Below, piece by piece: positions 4,678 to 5,200 of a stretch of 5,200 nucleotides of DNA. Location of the stretch: contig CAMRBO010000043.1 in NCBI GenBank assembly GCA_947040465.1, positions 1-5,200 of the forward strand. Reading direction: 5' to 3'. Numbering within the stretch: position 1 is the first letter of the stretch; the number at the start of each line of letters is the position of its first letter. A program made the translations under genes and the position numbers. The notes below the pieces were generated by a model, which did no database searches, was not told the origin of the DNA, and saw nothing but the letters and a program-made list of their open reading frames with translations. The stretch comes from an uncultured Mycoplasma sp. GTDB taxonomy: Bacteria; Bacillota_I; Bacilli_A; Mycoplasmatales; Metamycoplasmataceae.

Positions 4678-5200
4678 TTAGTTATCATTTTTAATTGGTT
4701 TATATGAAAATCTATGCACATTTTTAATTGGTCCATATTTAGTTATTGCATCTCTGTGAAACTTAGTTAAATATCCTTTATTTTCAGCAAATCCATATAA
4801 AGGATATTGTTGAGATAATTTTATCATTAAATTATCTCGATAAACTTTCGCAATTATTGATGCCGCTGCAATAGTGATTGATTTTTGATCTCCCTTAGTA
4901 ATGCTATTACTTGGAATGTTGATGTTTAGTTTTTCAAAATCAACTAAACAGTAATCGGGTTTAGTTTTTATATTTTCAATACATTTAATCATACAAAATT
5001 TTGATGCTTCTTTAGGATTTAATTCATCTACCATTTCACTGCTAATGATTTGAATATTATAATCAATGGCATTAGCAATTATTTCAACCTCTAACACCCT
5101 TCTTTGTGCATCGTTAAGTTTTTTTGAATCATTAATTGTCAAACTATTATATTCTTTAGGAAAAATAACTAACGCACAAACTAAAGGTCCGCCAATACTA
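4678..5200 (-). CDS. rnhB: Ribonuclease HII (5' end outside the window)
   Basis: RNase HII removes RNA from RNA-DNA hybrids, including single ribonucleotides misincorporated in DNA. The visible 173 residues run from the SIGGPLVCALVI stretch, which normally follows the DExGRG motif, to the stop at 4678. Conserved pieces are INDSKKL, a CLVDF segment with the third catalytic Asp (codon 4939-4941), KGDQKS, IAAASIIAKVYRD with the fourth catalytic Asp (4834-4836), and the C-terminal GYLTKFHRDAI/YGPIKNVHRFSY. The first Asp-Glu of the DEDD set should be encoded just past 5200, with about 25-35 residues missing. The TTG at 5142 is not the start, because homology continues upstream of it. No TGA codon is needed in the visible part. 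Downstream is the nuclease lipoprotein gene with its own probable promoter. The identification is firm. Confidence 0.95.
   Translation of the reverse strand, partial: SIGGPLVCALVIFPKEYNSLTINDSKKLNDAQRRVLEVEIIANAIDYNIQIISSEMVDELNPKEASKFCMIKCIENIKTKPDYCLVDFEKLNINIPSNSITKGDQKSITIAAASIIAKVYRDNLMIKLSQQYPLYGFAENKGYLTKFHRDAITKYGPIKNVHRFSYKPIKNDN

Noticed and set aside
5140..5142. TTG at 5142 as start of rnhB
   Set aside because: Conserved RNase HII sequence (GGPLVCALVI) continues upstream to the window edge, so the real start lies beyond 5200.

Overview
The window is about 75% A+T, and several genes read through only if UGA is decoded as tryptophan (NCBI code 4). At least nine in-frame TGA codons lie in otherwise intact, recognisable proteins, for example EF-P at 729-731, PepP at 1999-2001 and the nuclease lipoprotein at five sites. 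With the lipoprotein signal peptide and the short intergenic gaps, this points to a mollicute of the Mycoplasma type. A hominis-group relative is my guess from the protein style, not a demonstrated assignment. Every gene found lies on the minus strand, so the transcription order runs from high to low coordinates.

Layout in transcription order: (1) 5200-4678, rnhB (RNase HII), with its 5' end beyond the window. (2) About 4573 (or 4594)-3167, a surface lipoprotein nuclease of the endonuclease/exonuclease/phosphatase (EEP) superfamily. (3) 3122-2952, a 56-residue cysteine-rich microprotein, probably zinc binding, which a standard-code ORF search misses. (4) 2898-2413, an unrecognised acidic soluble protein of 161 residues. 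(5) 2237-2085, rpmG (ribosomal protein L33, four-cysteine type). (6) 2082-1039, an M24-family Xaa-Pro aminopeptidase (pepP-like). (7) 1028-465, efp. (8) 465-163, a 100-residue protein with an Asp23/Gls24-like pattern. (9) 130-54, tRNA-His(GUG).

Items 5 to 9 form a tight cluster centred on translation. The gap from rpmG to pepP is 2 nt, the pepP-efp gap is 9-10 nt with the efp Shine-Dalgarno overlapping the pepP stop, efp and the next gene share one base (TAATG), and tRNA-His follows 32 nt later. L33, EF-P and tRNA-His serve the ribosome directly, and PepP trims Xaa-Pro peptides. The peptidase-efp pairing is also found in Bacillus (yqhT-efp).

Items 2 to 4 are accessory genes. The nuclease would sit on the outer membrane face and release nucleotides from host nucleic acid, which suits an organism that must import nucleobases or nucleosides. 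The cysteine-rich and 161-residue genes have no function I recognise. A perfect TATAAT hexamer precedes each of the five genes or operons that have an upstream gap, with no good -35 element, as is usual in mycoplasmas. Two of these sit so close to an ATG that a leaderless transcript is possible. I see no CRISPR array, insertion sequence, phage gene or obvious new multi-gene system; the most novel items are the cysteine-rich microprotein and the 161-residue orphan.
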